Assembly (NCBI GenBank): GCA_905479065.1
Contig: CAJQLB010000004.1
Span: 82,148 to 146,147, forward strand
DNA: 64,000 nucleotides
Direction of reading: 5' to 3'
From: an uncultured Flavobacteriaceae bacterium
Lineage (GTDB): Bacteria > Bacteroidota > Bacteroidia > Flavobacteriales > Flavobacteriaceae
Made by a program: the position numbers and the translations under genes. Shown one piece after another: positions 49,666 to 59,361 of this stretch (position 1 is the first letter of the stretch; each line of letters starts with the position of its first letter). The notes beneath the pieces are model-generated. The model saw only the letters and a program-made list of their open reading frames with translations, did no database searches and had not been told where the DNA came from.

Positions 49666-49701
49666 AAGGTTTTAAACCCTTGTGGTATGACCTTTTTTTT
49701 T
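49666..49701 (+). terminator. Possible terminator before thyA
   Basis: AAGGT (49666-49670) pairs with ACCTT (49690-49694) around a 19-base loop that can form an inner CC/GG pair, followed by a run of T's. The stem is short, and GGTTTTAAACC at its start can fold on its own, so this is tentative. Confidence 0.4.
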
Positions 49702-49730
49702 ACTTTTCTTTCCTAAGAATTTTTTATTAA

Positions 49731-50555
49731 ATGAAACAATATCACGACCTCGTAAAACACGTTTTAGATAACGGAAACACAAAAGCAGATAGAACAGGAA
49801 CAGGCACTAAAAGTGTTTTTGGTTATCAAATGCGTTTTGACTTAAGTCAAGGGTTTCCAATGGTAACTACCAAAAAACTACACTTGAAATCTATTATTTA
49901 TGAGCTTTTGTGGTTTTTAAAAGGTGACACTAACATCAATTACCTTACTGAAAATGGCGTTCGTATTTGGAATGAATGGGCCGACGAAAATGGTGATTTA
50001 GGGCCTGTTTATGGACATCAATGGCGCAACTGGAACAATGATGAAATAGACCAAATAAAAGAAGTTATTCATTCCTTAAAAACAAATCCTGACAGTCGAC
50101 GAATGTTGGTCTCTGCTTGGAACCCATCTGTATTACCTGACACGTCAAAATCATTTAGTGAAAATGTTGCTCATGGTAAAGCAGCACTCCCTCCCTGCCA
50201 TGCTTTTTTTCAATTTTATGTTGCAGATGGGAAATTGAGTTGTCAATTGTACCAAAGAAGTGCTGATATCTTTTTAGGAGTTCCTTTCAACATTGCATCT
50301 TACGCCTTATTTACAATGATGATGGCTCAAGTTTGTGGTTACAAGGTTGGTGATTTCATACACACATTTGGAGATGCTCATATTTACAATAATCATCAAG
50401 AACAATTAAACTTACAACTATCAAGAGCTCCAAGGACGTTGCCCACTATGGTGTTGAATCCAGAAATTAAAAATATCTTTGATTTTGAATTTGATGATTT
50501 CACGTTGGTTAATTACGACCCTCATCCACATATTAAAGGGGCCGTCGCAATTTAA
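49731..50555 (+). CDS. thyA: Thymidylate synthase
   Basis: ThyA methylates dUMP to dTMP using methylenetetrahydrofolate, giving dihydrofolate that the downstream DHFR recycles. The 274 residues include the nucleophile Cys156 in [10 protein letters not shown], the substrate arginines [12 protein letters not shown] and the folate-binding [12 protein letters not shown]. The end HIKGAVAI is the normal C-terminus. The downstream order, a broken TonB_C gene and then DHFR, resembles flavobacterial thyA loci. Confidence 0.97.
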   Translation: MKQYHDLVKHVLDNGNTKADRTGTGTKSVFGYQMRFDLSQGFPMVTTKKLHLKSIIYELLWFLKGDTNINYLTENGVRIWNEWADENGDLGPVYGHQWRNWNNDEIDQIKEVIHSLKTNPDSRRMLVSAWNPSVLPDTSKSFSENVAHGKAALPPCHAFFQFYVADGKLSCQLYQRSADIFLGVPFNIASYALFTMMMAQVCGYKVGDFIHTFGDAHIYNNHQEQLNLQLSRAPRTLPTMVLNPEIKNIFDFEFDDFTLVNYDPHPHIKGAVAI

Positions 50556-50557
50556 TT

Positions 50558-50995
50558 ATGAAACAAATTTTATTTGTTGTAATACTCTTATTCTTTCACA
50601 AAATTGCTTACAACCAGGAAGTTACGGACACTGAAAGTTAAAAGACTTTAAAAAAGAATTACGACTTGATGAAAACTTTATTTTTCACGACTGTAAGCAT
50701 AAAAAAACGAGAGCATCGCAAAAAAAATGAAGGTTACAAAAAGTATCTCGATTTATTTCTAGAAAAAATAATGTCGATATTTTTAATGATTAAAATTTTC
50801 CAAAAGACAAGTATTATGTTTAAAATAAATAAATCAGGAGATGTCATTGAGGCAAAGGCTAGAGGACCACACCTATCGCTTGAAGAAGAAGCAATTAGAG
50901 TAATAAATCTATTACCACGCTTTATTTCCGGTAAATTAACAGGTAAAGCTGCCATCATTCCTTTTTCAATTCTAATATATTTTAGTTCTAATTAG
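50558..50995 (+). pseudogene. Decayed small secreted TonB_C-domain protein
   Basis: Three pieces of one gene can be read. Piece one (50558-50641) is a signal peptide (MKQILFVVILLFFHKIAYNQ) ending in TAA. Piece two, one frame over from 50641, has FHDC, then a TGA (50728-50730) where homologues should have a residue, then RLQKVSRFISRKNNVDIFND and a TAA. Piece three, in the original frame to 50995, is a TonB C-terminal-like segment: FKINKSGDVIEAKARGPH, then LEEEAIRVINLLPRF. Intact homologues as I know them are secreted proteins of about 145 residues near thyA. Two frameshifts and at least one nonsense codon make it a pseudogene. Confidence 0.75.
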
Positions 50996-51053
50996 GGTGA
51001 AAATATGTTTAAATTCAAAAAAGACTTAACTTTATCTCTACAATATATGTCAC

Positions 51054-51971
51054 ATGTTTGGTAAAAAGAAACATCACACTCAAATAGATAAAGAACAATT
51101 AGAGTTAATTGAATATGCTCAAAGTCGCATAAGACAAAAAAAACGATTACGAACCCATGTTCTATTATTTTTTATTGGAGGGTTGTTTCTATTTTTAACT
51201 AATACTATTTTAGGTGTTGGTAATCATTTTAAGTTATTTAATTATAATTGGCATGTTATAGCAACTTTTGTTTGGTTGTTTTTTTTGACATATCATGCGT
51301 TCAATGTACTCATTGGACATAGTTTTATGGGAAAATCCTGGGAGAAGAAACAACTTGAAAAGCTAGTTGCCAAACAGCAAATTAAAATAAATACACTAAA
51401 AAAAGGTTTAGATAAAGAAACAGAAATGATGTTACAATCTCAGGCAGAAAAAGCGACATTTACAAGCGAACAATCTTCTAATATAACAATCATTGTCGCT
51501 GCGTCAGAAAATAATGTTATCGGGAAAGACAATCAACTTATTTGGCATCTTAGAGATGACTTAAAGCGGTTCAAACAATTAACGAATGGTCACTGCATCA
51601 TAATGGGTCGTAAAACATTTGAAAGTTTTCCTAAACCATTACCAAACAGAACTCACATCGTCATTACTAGACAGACTAATTACCAAGTACCCGAGGGCGT
51701 CATTGTAGTTCATTCACTCGAGGATGCCATCGACGCTTCGAAACACGACTCACAACCCTTTGTGATTGGAGGTGGTGAAATTTACAAACAAGCCATGTCT
51801 ATGGCACATACTATTGAACTTACTAAGGTTCATCATCAATTTGAAGGAGATACCTTTTTTCCTGAAGTTGATGCCCTAAAATGGACAGAAATAAACCAAA
51901 CTTTCCATGATAAGGATGGCAATCATGAACATGCTTTTTCTTTCATTTCCTACACAAAAAATATTGTTTAA
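51054..51971 (+). CDS. folA: 2TM domain-dihydrofolate reductase fusion
   Basis: One 305-residue reading frame holds two modules. Residues 1-110 are a 2TM-type domain: a charged start, two hydrophobic helices (about 35-52 and 67-88), then FMGKSWEKKQLEKL. A charged linker (110-140) leads to a full DHFR, with IIVAASENNVIGKDNQLIWH, the catalytic acid in DDLKRF (about 168-169), IIMGRKTFESFPKPLPNRTH and FVIGGGEIYKQA. The enzyme would reduce dihydrofolate for thyA. The membrane anchor is predicted from sequence. In some flavobacteria the two parts are separate neighbours; how widespread the fusion is I cannot say. Confidence 0.88.
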   Translation: MFGKKKHHTQIDKEQLELIEYAQSRIRQKKRLRTHVLLFFIGGLFLFLTNTILGVGNHFKLFNYNWHVIATFVWLFFLTYHAFNVLIGHSFMGKSWEKKQLEKLVAKQQIKINTLKKGLDKETEMMLQSQAEKATFTSEQSSNITIIVAASENNVIGKDNQLIWHLRDDLKRFKQLTNGHCIIMGRKTFESFPKPLPNRTHIVITRQTNYQVPEGVIVVHSLEDAIDASKHDSQPFVIGGGEIYKQAMSMAHTIELTKVHHQFEGDTFFPEVDALKWTEINQTFHDKDGNHEHAFSFISYTKNIV

Positions 51972-51987
51972 ACGAACACAACAAATT

Positions 51988-52758
51988 ATGTCAAGATTAG
52001 ATTCACTTTTTTTAGCCTATTTAACAGTTTTCCTGTGGCTAGGGAATATTGATACTCTAACATCGCAATCCTCTCTTTTCACTTACCAGCAATACATTAA
52101 CGAAAAAGGTGACAGTTTAAATTATAGACAATTGTTATCAGATTACGACACAAACAGCAAATATCCATTAGTCATTTTTCTACATGGTGCTGGTGAACGT
52201 GGTAATGATAATGAAGCACAGTTAAAATGGGGTGTAAAAAATTTTACATCAGATAACATTATGAAAATCCATCCATCAATCGTTCTTGCGCCTCAATGTC
52301 CTAAAAACATGAGTTGGGGAAACTTTTCAGAAGATGATATGTCACTTCTACCATCACCAACAAAACCGATGCAATTACTTATTGAATTAGTAAAAAAAAC
52401 TATCAATACAATGCCCGTTGATGTCAATCGTATTTATATAACAGGACTCTCTATGGGGGGCATCGGTACTTTTGATGCTATTTCTCGGTATCCCGATTTA
52501 TTTGCAGCAGCAGTTCCAGTTTGCGGTGGCGGTGATGTGACTAAAGCAAATATCATTGCAAAGATTCCAATATGGGTTTTTCATGGTGTACGAGATACAA
52601 CTTTGAGCGCCAAACTTTCACAAAATATGATAAATGCCCTTATTAAAGAAGGTGCTGAGCCAGGGTTTACACTCTATCCTGAAGTGGGACATTTTTCGTG
52701 GATTGCTGCCTACAGTGATCCAATGATGATGGAATGGCTATACCGTCAACACAAGTGA
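51988..52758 (+). CDS. Secreted esterase/peptidase, alpha/beta hydrolase fold
   Basis: The start at 51988 (MSRLDSLF) gives a normal signal-like N-terminus (hydrophobic to about residue 20); a longer reading from 51907 would overlap the DHFR gene by 65 bases and lacks support. The 256-residue enzyme shows LVIFLHGAGERGND (oxyanion region), the nucleophile Ser in GLSMGGIGTF, the Asp in GVRDTT and the His in VGHFSW. It resembles prolyl-oligopeptidase/phospholipase-type esterases such as feruloyl or acetyl esterases. Substrate unknown. Confidence 0.8.
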   Translation: MSRLDSLFLAYLTVFLWLGNIDTLTSQSSLFTYQQYINEKGDSLNYRQLLSDYDTNSKYPLVIFLHGAGERGNDNEAQLKWGVKNFTSDNIMKIHPSIVLAPQCPKNMSWGNFSEDDMSLLPSPTKPMQLLIELVKKTINTMPVDVNRIYITGLSMGGIGTFDAISRYPDLFAAAVPVCGGGDVTKANIIAKIPIWVFHGVRDTTLSAKLSQNMINALIKEGAEPGFTLYPEVGHFSWIAAYSDPMMMEWLYRQHK

Positions 52759-52797
52759 TATGTTTCGAAATCTTTATTTCAATTCTAATTTGTCCAA

Positions 52798-54354
52798 ATG
52801 ATTTATCAAGTCCAGGTTCGTGTTACACTTGAGGAAGAGCGTATTTCTCAAATCCTAAACATCAAAGCGGCGCAACAGCTTGGATTTTCAGTTGATGATA
52901 TTTCAGGCATAAAAATTTTACGAAAATCTATTGATGCTCGTGCTAAAACTATTCTTTTTAATTATAAAATAGAAGTTTATTATCAAGAATTAGTTCCCGA
53001 AAAATCAAATTATCAATTTAAATATGACGATGTTTCTAATGCAAAATCAATTCATATCATTGGCTTTGGCCCTGCTGGCATGTATGCTGCACTGCGTTGC
53101 ATTGAACTCGGATACAAACCGATTGTTTTTGAACGAGGAAAAAAAGTTCAGGAAAGACGACGAGATTTAAAAGCCATAAATCAAGAACATATCGTAAATG
53201 AAGATTCAAATTATTGTTTTGGTGAAGGTGGTGCAGGCACTTACAGCGATGGTAAACTTTACACTCGCAGTTTAAAGCGAGGTGACGTAAGGCGTATATT
53301 TGAAAACCTCGTATTTCATGGAGCTACTGATCAAATATTAATTGATGCCCATCCACATATTGGAACCAATAAACTACCTAAAGTTGTAGAAAATATTCGT
53401 GAAACTGTTTTAAAGTATGGCGGAGAAATTCATTTCAATAGCCGTTTGACAAACATGGTCATAAAGAACCAAAAAATTAAAACGATAGAAATTAATGGTG
53501 CGCAAGAGGTTTTTGTAAATCGTATCATCTTAGCGACAGGTCATTCTGCTCGAGATATTTTTTATCTACTAAGACATCATCAAATTACACTAAAAGCAAA
53601 ATCTTTTGCTATGGGGGTCAGAGTTGAACATCCTCAAGAAATTATAGATAGAATTCAATATAATTGCAGTAAAAAAAGAGATGAGTTACTACCAGCAGCA
53701 GCTTACAATCTAGTACATCAAGTAAATCAAAGAGGTGTTTATTCTTTTTGTATGTGCCCGGGTGGATTTATAGTTCCTGCAGCTACAGGCGACAATGAAG
53801 TAGTTGTCAATGGCATGTCTCCTTCACGTCGAAACAATATTTATGCTAATTCTGGAATTGTAGTTGAAATAAATGTAGAAAAAGATTTGATGAAATATGA
53901 CCACTTTGGAGCATTAAAAGGACTTGAATATCAAAAGGATTTGGAGCGGTTGGCGTTTACATCCGGCGGACGAACACAAACCGCACCAGCACAACGTTTA
54001 ACAGATTTTGTTGAAGGCAAGCTGTCAACTACATTAAACAATTCGTCTTATCAGCCAGGCTTGAAGTCAGCACCTTTACATTCATTATTACCAACACTTA
54101 TTGGAAGTTCTTTACGAAAAGGATTGAAAACATTTGGACAAAAAATGAAAGGATATTATACCCATGAGGCTAATGTTGTCGGAGTCGAATCGAGAACCTC
54201 ATCACCCGTAAATATTCCAAGAAATGACTCATTACATCATCCAGAAGTCATCAATTTATTTCCTTGCGGAGAAGGTGGTGGTTACGCAGGGGGCATCATA
54301 TCAGCAGCAATGGACGGTGAACGTTGTGCAGAAGCTGCTACCAAAGAGCTCTAA
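52798..54354 (+). CDS. FAD-dependent dehydrogenase (COG2509-like)
   Basis: This 518-residue flavoprotein begins with a small alpha/beta domain (about 1-85). The FAD Rossmann motif IIGFGPAGMYAALRCIELG (about 87-105) and the family-specific CFGEGGAGTYSDGKL follow. ATGHSARDIFYLL and GEGGGYAGGIISAAMDG near the end complete the pattern of the COG2509 proteins, often labelled uncharacterised FAD-dependent dehydrogenase. There is no signal peptide. The biological reaction is unknown. Confidence 0.85.
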   Translation: MIYQVQVRVTLEEERISQILNIKAAQQLGFSVDDISGIKILRKSIDARAKTILFNYKIEVYYQELVPEKSNYQFKYDDVSNAKSIHIIGFGPAGMYAALRCIELGYKPIVFERGKKVQERRRDLKAINQEHIVNEDSNYCFGEGGAGTYSDGKLYTRSLKRGDVRRIFENLVFHGATDQILIDAHPHIGTNKLPKVVENIRETVLKYGGEIHFNSRLTNMVIKNQKIKTIEINGAQEVFVNRIILATGHSARDIFYLLRHHQITLKAKSFAMGVRVEHPQEIIDRIQYNCSKKRDELLPAAAYNLVHQVNQRGVYSFCMCPGGFIVPAATGDNEVVVNGMSPSRRNNIYANSGIVVEINVEKDLMKYDHFGALKGLEYQKDLERLAFTSGGRTQTAPAQRLTDFVEGKLSTTLNNSSYQPGLKSAPLHSLLPTLIGSSLRKGLKTFGQKMKGYYTHEANVVGVESRTSSPVNIPRNDSLHHPEVINLFPCGEGGGYAGGIISAAMDGERCAEAATKEL

Positions 54355-54370
54355 ATAGTATATTTATTGC

Positions 54371-54378
54371 TATTTTTG
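54371..54378 (+). promoter_or_regulatory. Possible fabD -7 box
   Basis: TATTTTTG, 20 bases before the fabD ATG, matches TAnnTTTG. The -33 element is weak. Confidence 0.28.
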
Positions 54379-54397
54379 CATCTTAAATTTAGAATTC

Positions 54398-55291
54398 ATG
54401 AACGCATATATATTTCCAGGACAAGGAGCTCAGTTTTCTGGAATGGGCTTAGACCTGTATCAACAGTCTTCAAAAGCAAAGCAATTATTTAAGATTGCAA
54501 ATGATATTTTAGGGTTTTCTATTACAGATATCATGTTTGAAGGATCTGTTGAAGACCTAAAACAAACCAAAGTGACCCAACCTGCTATTTTTTTACACTC
54601 AGTTATTTTAGCAAAGATATTAGGTGAAAATTTTAAGCCCGATATGGTTGCAGGACACTCTTTAGGTGAATTTTCAGCTTTAGTTTCTGCTGGCTCATTA
54701 AGTTTTCAGGATGGTTTAGAGTTAGTTTATAAACGCGCTATTGCCATGCAAAAAGCATGTGAATTACGCCCAAGTACTATGGCTGCAGTACTTGGTCTAG
54801 AGGACAATATTGTTGAAAACATTTGTGCTCAAATTGATGGTGTTGTGGTTGCTGCAAATTATAATTGCCCAGGACAATTAGTTATTTCAGGGGAAATTAA
54901 TGCCATTGACCTTGCTTGTGAATCTTTAAAAAATGCCGGAGCTCGAAGAGCTTTAGTTTTACCTGTTGGAGGTGCATTTCACTCCCCTATGATGGAACCT
55001 GCAAGGGAGGAATTAGAGAAAGCGATACTAAACACAGGATTTAAAAAACCAGATTGTCCAATTTACCAAAATGTAACTGCAAATGCTGTAACAAATGAAG
55101 ATGACATAAAGTCTAATTTAATTTTACAATTAACTGCTCCAGTTCGTTGGACTCAAACAATCCAACACATGATACAAGATGGAGCTTCTGTTTTTACCGA
55201 AGTGGGCCCAGGTAAAGTGTTACAGGGATTAGTAAGAAAAATAAACAGAGATGTTGAAACCAATGCAGCAACTTTAGAAAACCATATTTAA
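54398..55291 (+). CDS. fabD: Malonyl-CoA:acyl carrier protein transacylase
   Basis: FabD loads malonate onto ACP to start and extend fatty-acid synthesis. The 297 residues contain the nucleophile Ser88 in GHSLGEFSA, the paired His in GGAFHSPMM, and the substrate loop IFPGQGAQFSGMG at the N-terminus. lspA begins directly after its stop codon, so they are translated together, an operon that links lipid and lipoprotein processing by position only. Confidence 0.96.
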   Translation: MNAYIFPGQGAQFSGMGLDLYQQSSKAKQLFKIANDILGFSITDIMFEGSVEDLKQTKVTQPAIFLHSVILAKILGENFKPDMVAGHSLGEFSALVSAGSLSFQDGLELVYKRAIAMQKACELRPSTMAAVLGLEDNIVENICAQIDGVVVAANYNCPGQLVISGEINAIDLACESLKNAGARRALVLPVGGAFHSPMMEPAREELEKAILNTGFKKPDCPIYQNVTANAVTNEDDIKSNLILQLTAPVRWTQTIQHMIQDGASVFTEVGPGKVLQGLVRKINRDVETNAATLENHI

Positions 55292-55795
55292 ATGAAACTG
55301 TCTAGAAATTTATTTATCGTTATTCTAATCATCTTTAACATCGGAATTGATCAAATTTCTAAATTTATTGTTCGTGCAAAGGTAGCACCATATTCACAAG
55401 ACACAATTATAGGTGAATTGTTTACGCTTCATAACGTTGAAAACACAGGCGCATTTCTAGGTATGGGTAGTGATTTAGGGCCTGTCTTAAAAACACTTTT
55501 ACTTTTAATCCTTCCTGTTATAGTTTTAGGTTTAGTTATTGTGCATGTTTTAAAAGACACATCCATTGACAAACTATCACTTATTGGATTTTGCTGTATT
55601 ATTGGCGGTGGGTTAGCAAATGTTTTTGATCGTTATGCTTACGGCTCAGTTACTGATTTTTTACATATTGATCTCGGTGGTAAATTAAGAACAGGAATCT
55701 TTAATATCGCTGATGTTTCAGTAACAACTGGCATGATTATGATCATTGTTGCCGGTTTTGTTGCCCATAAAAAGCGCCAAGTTTCAACAGATTAG
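55292..55795 (+). CDS. lspA: Lipoprotein signal peptidase II
   Basis: LspA cleaves lipoprotein signal peptides after lipid attachment. The 167-residue protein has four hydrophobic helices and the conserved segments DQISKFIV, ENTGAFLGMG, GGGLANVFDRYAYGSVTDF (first catalytic Asp) and FNIADVSVT (second catalytic Asp). Many lipoprotein genes in this window would use it. Confidence 0.95.
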   Translation: MKLSRNLFIVILIIFNIGIDQISKFIVRAKVAPYSQDTIIGELFTLHNVENTGAFLGMGSDLGPVLKTLLLLILPVIVLGLVIVHVLKDTSIDKLSLIGFCCIIGGGLANVFDRYAYGSVTDFLHIDLGGKLRTGIFNIADVSVTTGMIMIIVAGFVAHKKRQVSTD

Positions 55796-55837
55796 TGACT
55801 AGTTATTAAGTGCTGTAATACGTTCCCTTTTTAAATT

Positions 55838-56860
55838 TTATTTTTTTCGAATATGCATTTCCCACTTCCAGGCAGATGCCATCGCGTCGTCAAGACTCAA
55901 ATGAGATTGCCATCCTAATTCCATATTGGCTTTATTTGTATCGGCATATGCTGCTGTAATATCACCTGACCTCCGTTTTGCTATGGTGTAATTAAGAGTA
56001 AGTCCCGTAACACGCTCAAATGATTTAATCACTTCTAAAACAGAGCTTCCCTTTCCTGTCCCTAAATTAAATGTTTCAAAATTCGATTTATTTTTTCGAT
56101 TCAATAAACGCTCCAGAGCAACAACATGAGCTTTAGCCAAATCTACAACATGGATATAGTCGCGAATACATGTTCCATCATGAGTTGGGTAATCATCACC
56201 GAATACAGATAACTTGTCTCTTAATCCATAGGCGGTTTGCGTAATAAAAGGGACTAAGTTTTGAGGAATCCCAATAGGTAATTCTCCAATACTTGCAGAC
56301 TCATGTGCACCAATAGGATTGAAATATCTGAGTGCTATAGCATTCATATTTGAATTGACCCGACAAACATCTTGAATGATTTCTTCTCCAATTTGTTTGG
56401 TATTACCATAAGGTGACTCAGCTATTTTAACTGGAGCCTTCTCAGTAATAGGTAATTCGTCAGCCTGACCATACACTGTACAAGAAGAACTAAAAATAAA
56501 ATTTGTATGATTTGAATTTTTTAATTCTTGCAGCACATAGACTAAAGTGTTTATATTATTTTCATAATACATTAATGGCTGCTCTGTACTTTCTCCGACA
56601 GCTTTGCTCGCAGCAAAGTGAATCACCCCTTTTAAATCTTTGTTTCTTTTAAAAAAGTCTATCACTTTTGCTTTATTTTTTAGATCAATTTGTTCGAATT
56701 TGGGGGTTATTCCGGTAATCGTTGAAATTCTGTGTAAAACATCAAAAGATGAGTTTGATAAATCGTCAATAATAATGACTTCATAACCACTATTTTGTAG
56801 TTCCACCACAGTGTGTGACCCAATAAAACCTAACCCTCCTGTAACTAAGATTTTATCCAT
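55838..56860 (-). CDS. galE: UDP-glucose 4-epimerase
   Basis: GalE interconverts UDP-glucose and UDP-galactose in the cytoplasm for cell-surface sugar synthesis. The 340 residues include the NAD motif TGGLGFIGSHTV (about 7-18), the catalytic SSSCTVYG and Tyr/Lys pair in SPYGNTKQIGE, and RYFNPIGAH. The length is typical. Its start lies inside the end of the DegT-type gene (8-base overlap), so the two are coupled. Confidence 0.93.
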   Translation of the reverse strand: MDKILVTGGLGFIGSHTVVELQNSGYEVIIIDDLSNSSFDVLHRISTITGITPKFEQIDLKNKAKVIDFFKRNKDLKGVIHFAASKAVGESTEQPLMYYENNINTLVYVLQELKNSNHTNFIFSSSCTVYGQADELPITEKAPVKIAESPYGNTKQIGEEIIQDVCRVNSNMNAIALRYFNPIGAHESASIGELPIGIPQNLVPFITQTAYGLRDKLSVFGDDYPTHDGTCIRDYIHVVDLAKAHVVALERLLNRKNKSNFETFNLGTGKGSSVLEVIKSFERVTGLTLNYTIAKRRSGDITAAYADTNKANMELGWQSHLSLDDAMASAWKWEMHIRKK

Positions 56861-58007
56861 TAATAAAGGTAATTATTTTAGAAGTTATGTAATTTATTTG
56901 CTCGTCATCCAATTCTGTATGCATCGGTAAAGAGATAACTTCTTTGATGAGCTGATTCGTTACTTTAAAATCATCTTCATTGTAACGCTTATCTTCGTAA
57001 GCTTTTTGTTTATGTAAAGGAACAGGGTAATAAACACCACACGGTATATTATTGTCATTTAAAAATTGAACCAAATCATCGCGATTAATATTTTTAACTT
57101 TTAACGTATATTGATGAAACACATGACAATCACAACTCGAGCAAATCCCTTGACATGCTTTATTGGCGACCGGTGTTATAATATTTGCTTCATTTTTAAA
57201 CGCTTCATTATATTTTATTGCTGCATTTTGCCTCGCTTTATTGTACTGATCTAAATATTGTAATTTTGTATTTAAAATAGCTGCTTGAATAGAATCTAAT
57301 CTAGAATTTACACCGACAACATCGTGATAATAGCGTCGGTACATTCCGTGATTGACAATCCCTCGCAAACGGTGTGCAAGATCGTCATCATTTGTAAAGA
57401 TGGCTCCTCCGTCGCCGTAGCAACCCAAATTTTTAGAAGGGAAAAATGACGTTGAAGCAACGTGCCCAATAGTTCCAGCCTTATGTTTTGTTCCATCTGA
57501 TGATGTGTAAGTTGCACCAATAGCTTGGGCATTATCTTCAATAACATACAGATTATGTTCATTCGCAATTGCCATGATCGCGTCCATGTTTGCACATTGT
57601 CCAAATAGATGCACTGGGACTATTGCCTTTGTCTTTGTTGTTATTGCTTTTTTGATAGCTTGAACATCAATATTGAATGTCTCTGGATTGACATCGACTA
57701 GCACCGGTGTTAATCCCAAAAGTGCAATAACTTCAACAGTTGCTGCAAAAGTAAAATCAGCCGTGATAACCTCATCTCCCGGCTTCAGACCCAAACCCAT
57801 CATGGCAATTTGAAGTGCATCAGTACCATTCGCACAAGGTATGACGTGTTTTACACCGAGATAATGCTCTAGATTCTTTTGAAACTCATGAACTTTTGGC
57901 CCATTAATAAACGCCGTGGATTCTATTACTTCTATAACAGAATTATTGACCGTGTCTTTAATTACTTCATATTGACCTTTGAGGTCAACCATTTGTATTT
58001 TTTTCAT
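56853..58007 (-). CDS. DegT/DnrJ/EryC1/StrS-family aminotransferase
   Basis: A 384-residue PLP enzyme that aminates a keto-sugar nucleotide or related compound for surface polysaccharide or lipopolysaccharide. PLP Lys192 lies in TSFFPSKNLGCYGDGGA, and the Asp/Gln pair is in VIEDNAQAIGA. I start it at MKKIQMVDLK (58007): a -7 box sits just upstream, so a longer reading from 58079 would begin before the promoter. A cysteine-rich insert CQGICSSCDC precedes HVFHQYTLKV and could bind metal. It is coupled to galE. Confidence 0.88.
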   Translation of the reverse strand: MKKIQMVDLKGQYEVIKDTVNNSVIEVIESTAFINGPKVHEFQKNLEHYLGVKHVIPCANGTDALQIAMMGLGLKPGDEVITADFTFAATVEVIALLGLTPVLVDVNPETFNIDVQAIKKAITTKTKAIVPVHLFGQCANMDAIMAIANEHNLYVIEDNAQAIGATYTSSDGTKHKAGTIGHVASTSFFPSKNLGCYGDGGAIFTNDDDLAHRLRGIVNHGMYRRYYHDVVGVNSRLDSIQAAILNTKLQYLDQYNKARQNAAIKYNEAFKNEANIITPVANKACQGICSSCDCHVFHQYTLKVKNINRDDLVQFLNDNNIPCGVYYPVPLHKQKAYEDKRYNEDDFKVTNQLIKEVISLPMHTELDDEQINYITSKIITFING

Positions 58008-58028
58008 TTGAATTGTTCTTATTAATAT

Positions 58029-58036
58029 CAAATTTA
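58029..58036 (-). promoter_or_regulatory. -7 box for aminotransferase-galE
   Basis: TAAATTTG on the - strand matches TAnnTTTG and lies 21 bases before the chosen start at 58007, supporting that start. The -33 element is not convincing. Confidence 0.38.
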
Positions 58037-58091
58037 TGGAACACGAAATTACGAAAATACGCACTGTAAATCCAATCAATTAAAAGAAACA

Positions 58092-59354
58092 ATGTATTTT
58101 AGCTTCAAACTTAATCCATTGAGGTATCTCTATAATGTTTTAACACTTATTGCAAGCTTTCACTTGAATGCAGCAAGTCTATTTCATAAAAAAATAGCAC
58201 TCGGAGTAAAAGGCAGACAGCAAACTGCAACCATATTATCATCTAAGATTTCAAGAAATGACAAAACCATTTGGTTTCACTGTGCATCACTTGGTGAATA
58301 CGAACAAGGTCTTCCTGTTTTTAGGATAATAAAATCGATGTATCCTGAGCATAAAATTGTTCTCACTTTTTTCTCGCCGTCGGGTTATGTCATAAAAAAG
58401 AAAAACCCAATCACAGAGATTGTGACATATTTACCATTAGACACGCAACAAAATGCTTCAGAATTTCTTGATATTGTAAATCCACAATTAGTTGTTTTTG
58501 TGAAGTACGAAATTTGGCCAAACTATTTAAACGAACTACATAAGAGATCTAATAAAGCAATATTAATTTCAGCTGTATTTAGAAAAAATCAACATCTTTT
58601 TAAACCAATTGGAGCTTGGATACAACGATCCCTTTTTTGTTTTGATCATATTTTTGTTCAAAATAAAAAATCAAAAGCACTATTAGAATCAATTGGTTAT
58701 CGTAATGCTACAATTTCTGGGGATACTAGGTTTGATCGTGTCATAGAACAGTTAAACATGGATAATACCTTGAGTTACATTGATGCGTTTAAAGGTTCCA
58801 ATATTTGTTTTGTAGGAGGAAGCACTTGGCCTGAAGATGACTCGCTATTTATAGAATATATAAAATCCGACAGATCTGATACAAAATTCATTATAGTCCC
58901 ACATGAAATTAAGACTGACTACGTTCTCAAGCTCAAAGATAAACTACATCACAATGCAGTGCTATTTTCAGAAAAAGATATGTTTGACTTGTCGAAATCA
59001 AAAGTACTGATTATCGATACAATTGGACTCTTATCAAAAATATATTTTTATGCAGATATTGCATATATTGGAGGAGCAATGGGTAATAGCGGCCTGCACA
59101 ACATCCTAGAAGCTGCTGTTTTTGGAGCGCCGATAATCATTGGCCCGAACTATGATAAATTTCCAGAGGCAGTTGAATTTGTAAATGCTCAAGGTGTTTT
59201 AGTCGCATCTGATCAATCTACATTTAATTCCCTTGGAACTCAGCTGATAGAAGATCATGATTTTCGTAAAAAAACTGGACAAATTAATTCGGCACTTGTT
59301 AAGAGCAATGCTGGAGCTGTATCGCACATTGCGTCTTATTTAAACAAGTATTAA
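58092..59354 (+). CDS. waaA: 3-deoxy-D-manno-octulosonic acid transferase
   Basis: WaaA (KdtA) adds Kdo to lipid A at the inner membrane. The 420 residues have an N-terminal membrane anchor (about 10-30). The glycosyltransferase family 30 markers WFHCASLGEYEQGLPV, FFSPSGY and the late GGAMGNSGLHNILEAAVFGAP with GPNYDKFPEA follow. It is divergent from the galE/aminotransferase pair, which fits a cell-surface glycan neighbourhood. Confidence 0.94.
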   Translation: MYFSFKLNPLRYLYNVLTLIASFHLNAASLFHKKIALGVKGRQQTATILSSKISRNDKTIWFHCASLGEYEQGLPVFRIIKSMYPEHKIVLTFFSPSGYVIKKKNPITEIVTYLPLDTQQNASEFLDIVNPQLVVFVKYEIWPNYLNELHKRSNKAILISAVFRKNQHLFKPIGAWIQRSLFCFDHIFVQNKKSKALLESIGYRNATISGDTRFDRVIEQLNMDNTLSYIDAFKGSNICFVGGSTWPEDDSLFIEYIKSDRSDTKFIIVPHEIKTDYVLKLKDKLHHNAVLFSEKDMFDLSKSKVLIIDTIGLLSKIYFYADIAYIGGAMGNSGLHNILEAAVFGAPIIIGPNYDKFPEAVEFVNAQGVLVASDQSTFNSLGTQLIEDHDFRKKTGQINSALVKSNAGAVSHIASYLNKY

Positions 59355-59361
59355 TTGCTTC

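Noticed and set aside
51907..51987. Longer start for the esterase gene
   Set aside because: It would overlap the DHFR gene by 65 bases and does not improve the signal peptide; the ATG at 51988 does.
58008..58079. Upstream start for the DegT aminotransferase
   Set aside because: A -7 box lies inside this stretch, and the 24 extra residues have no family support.
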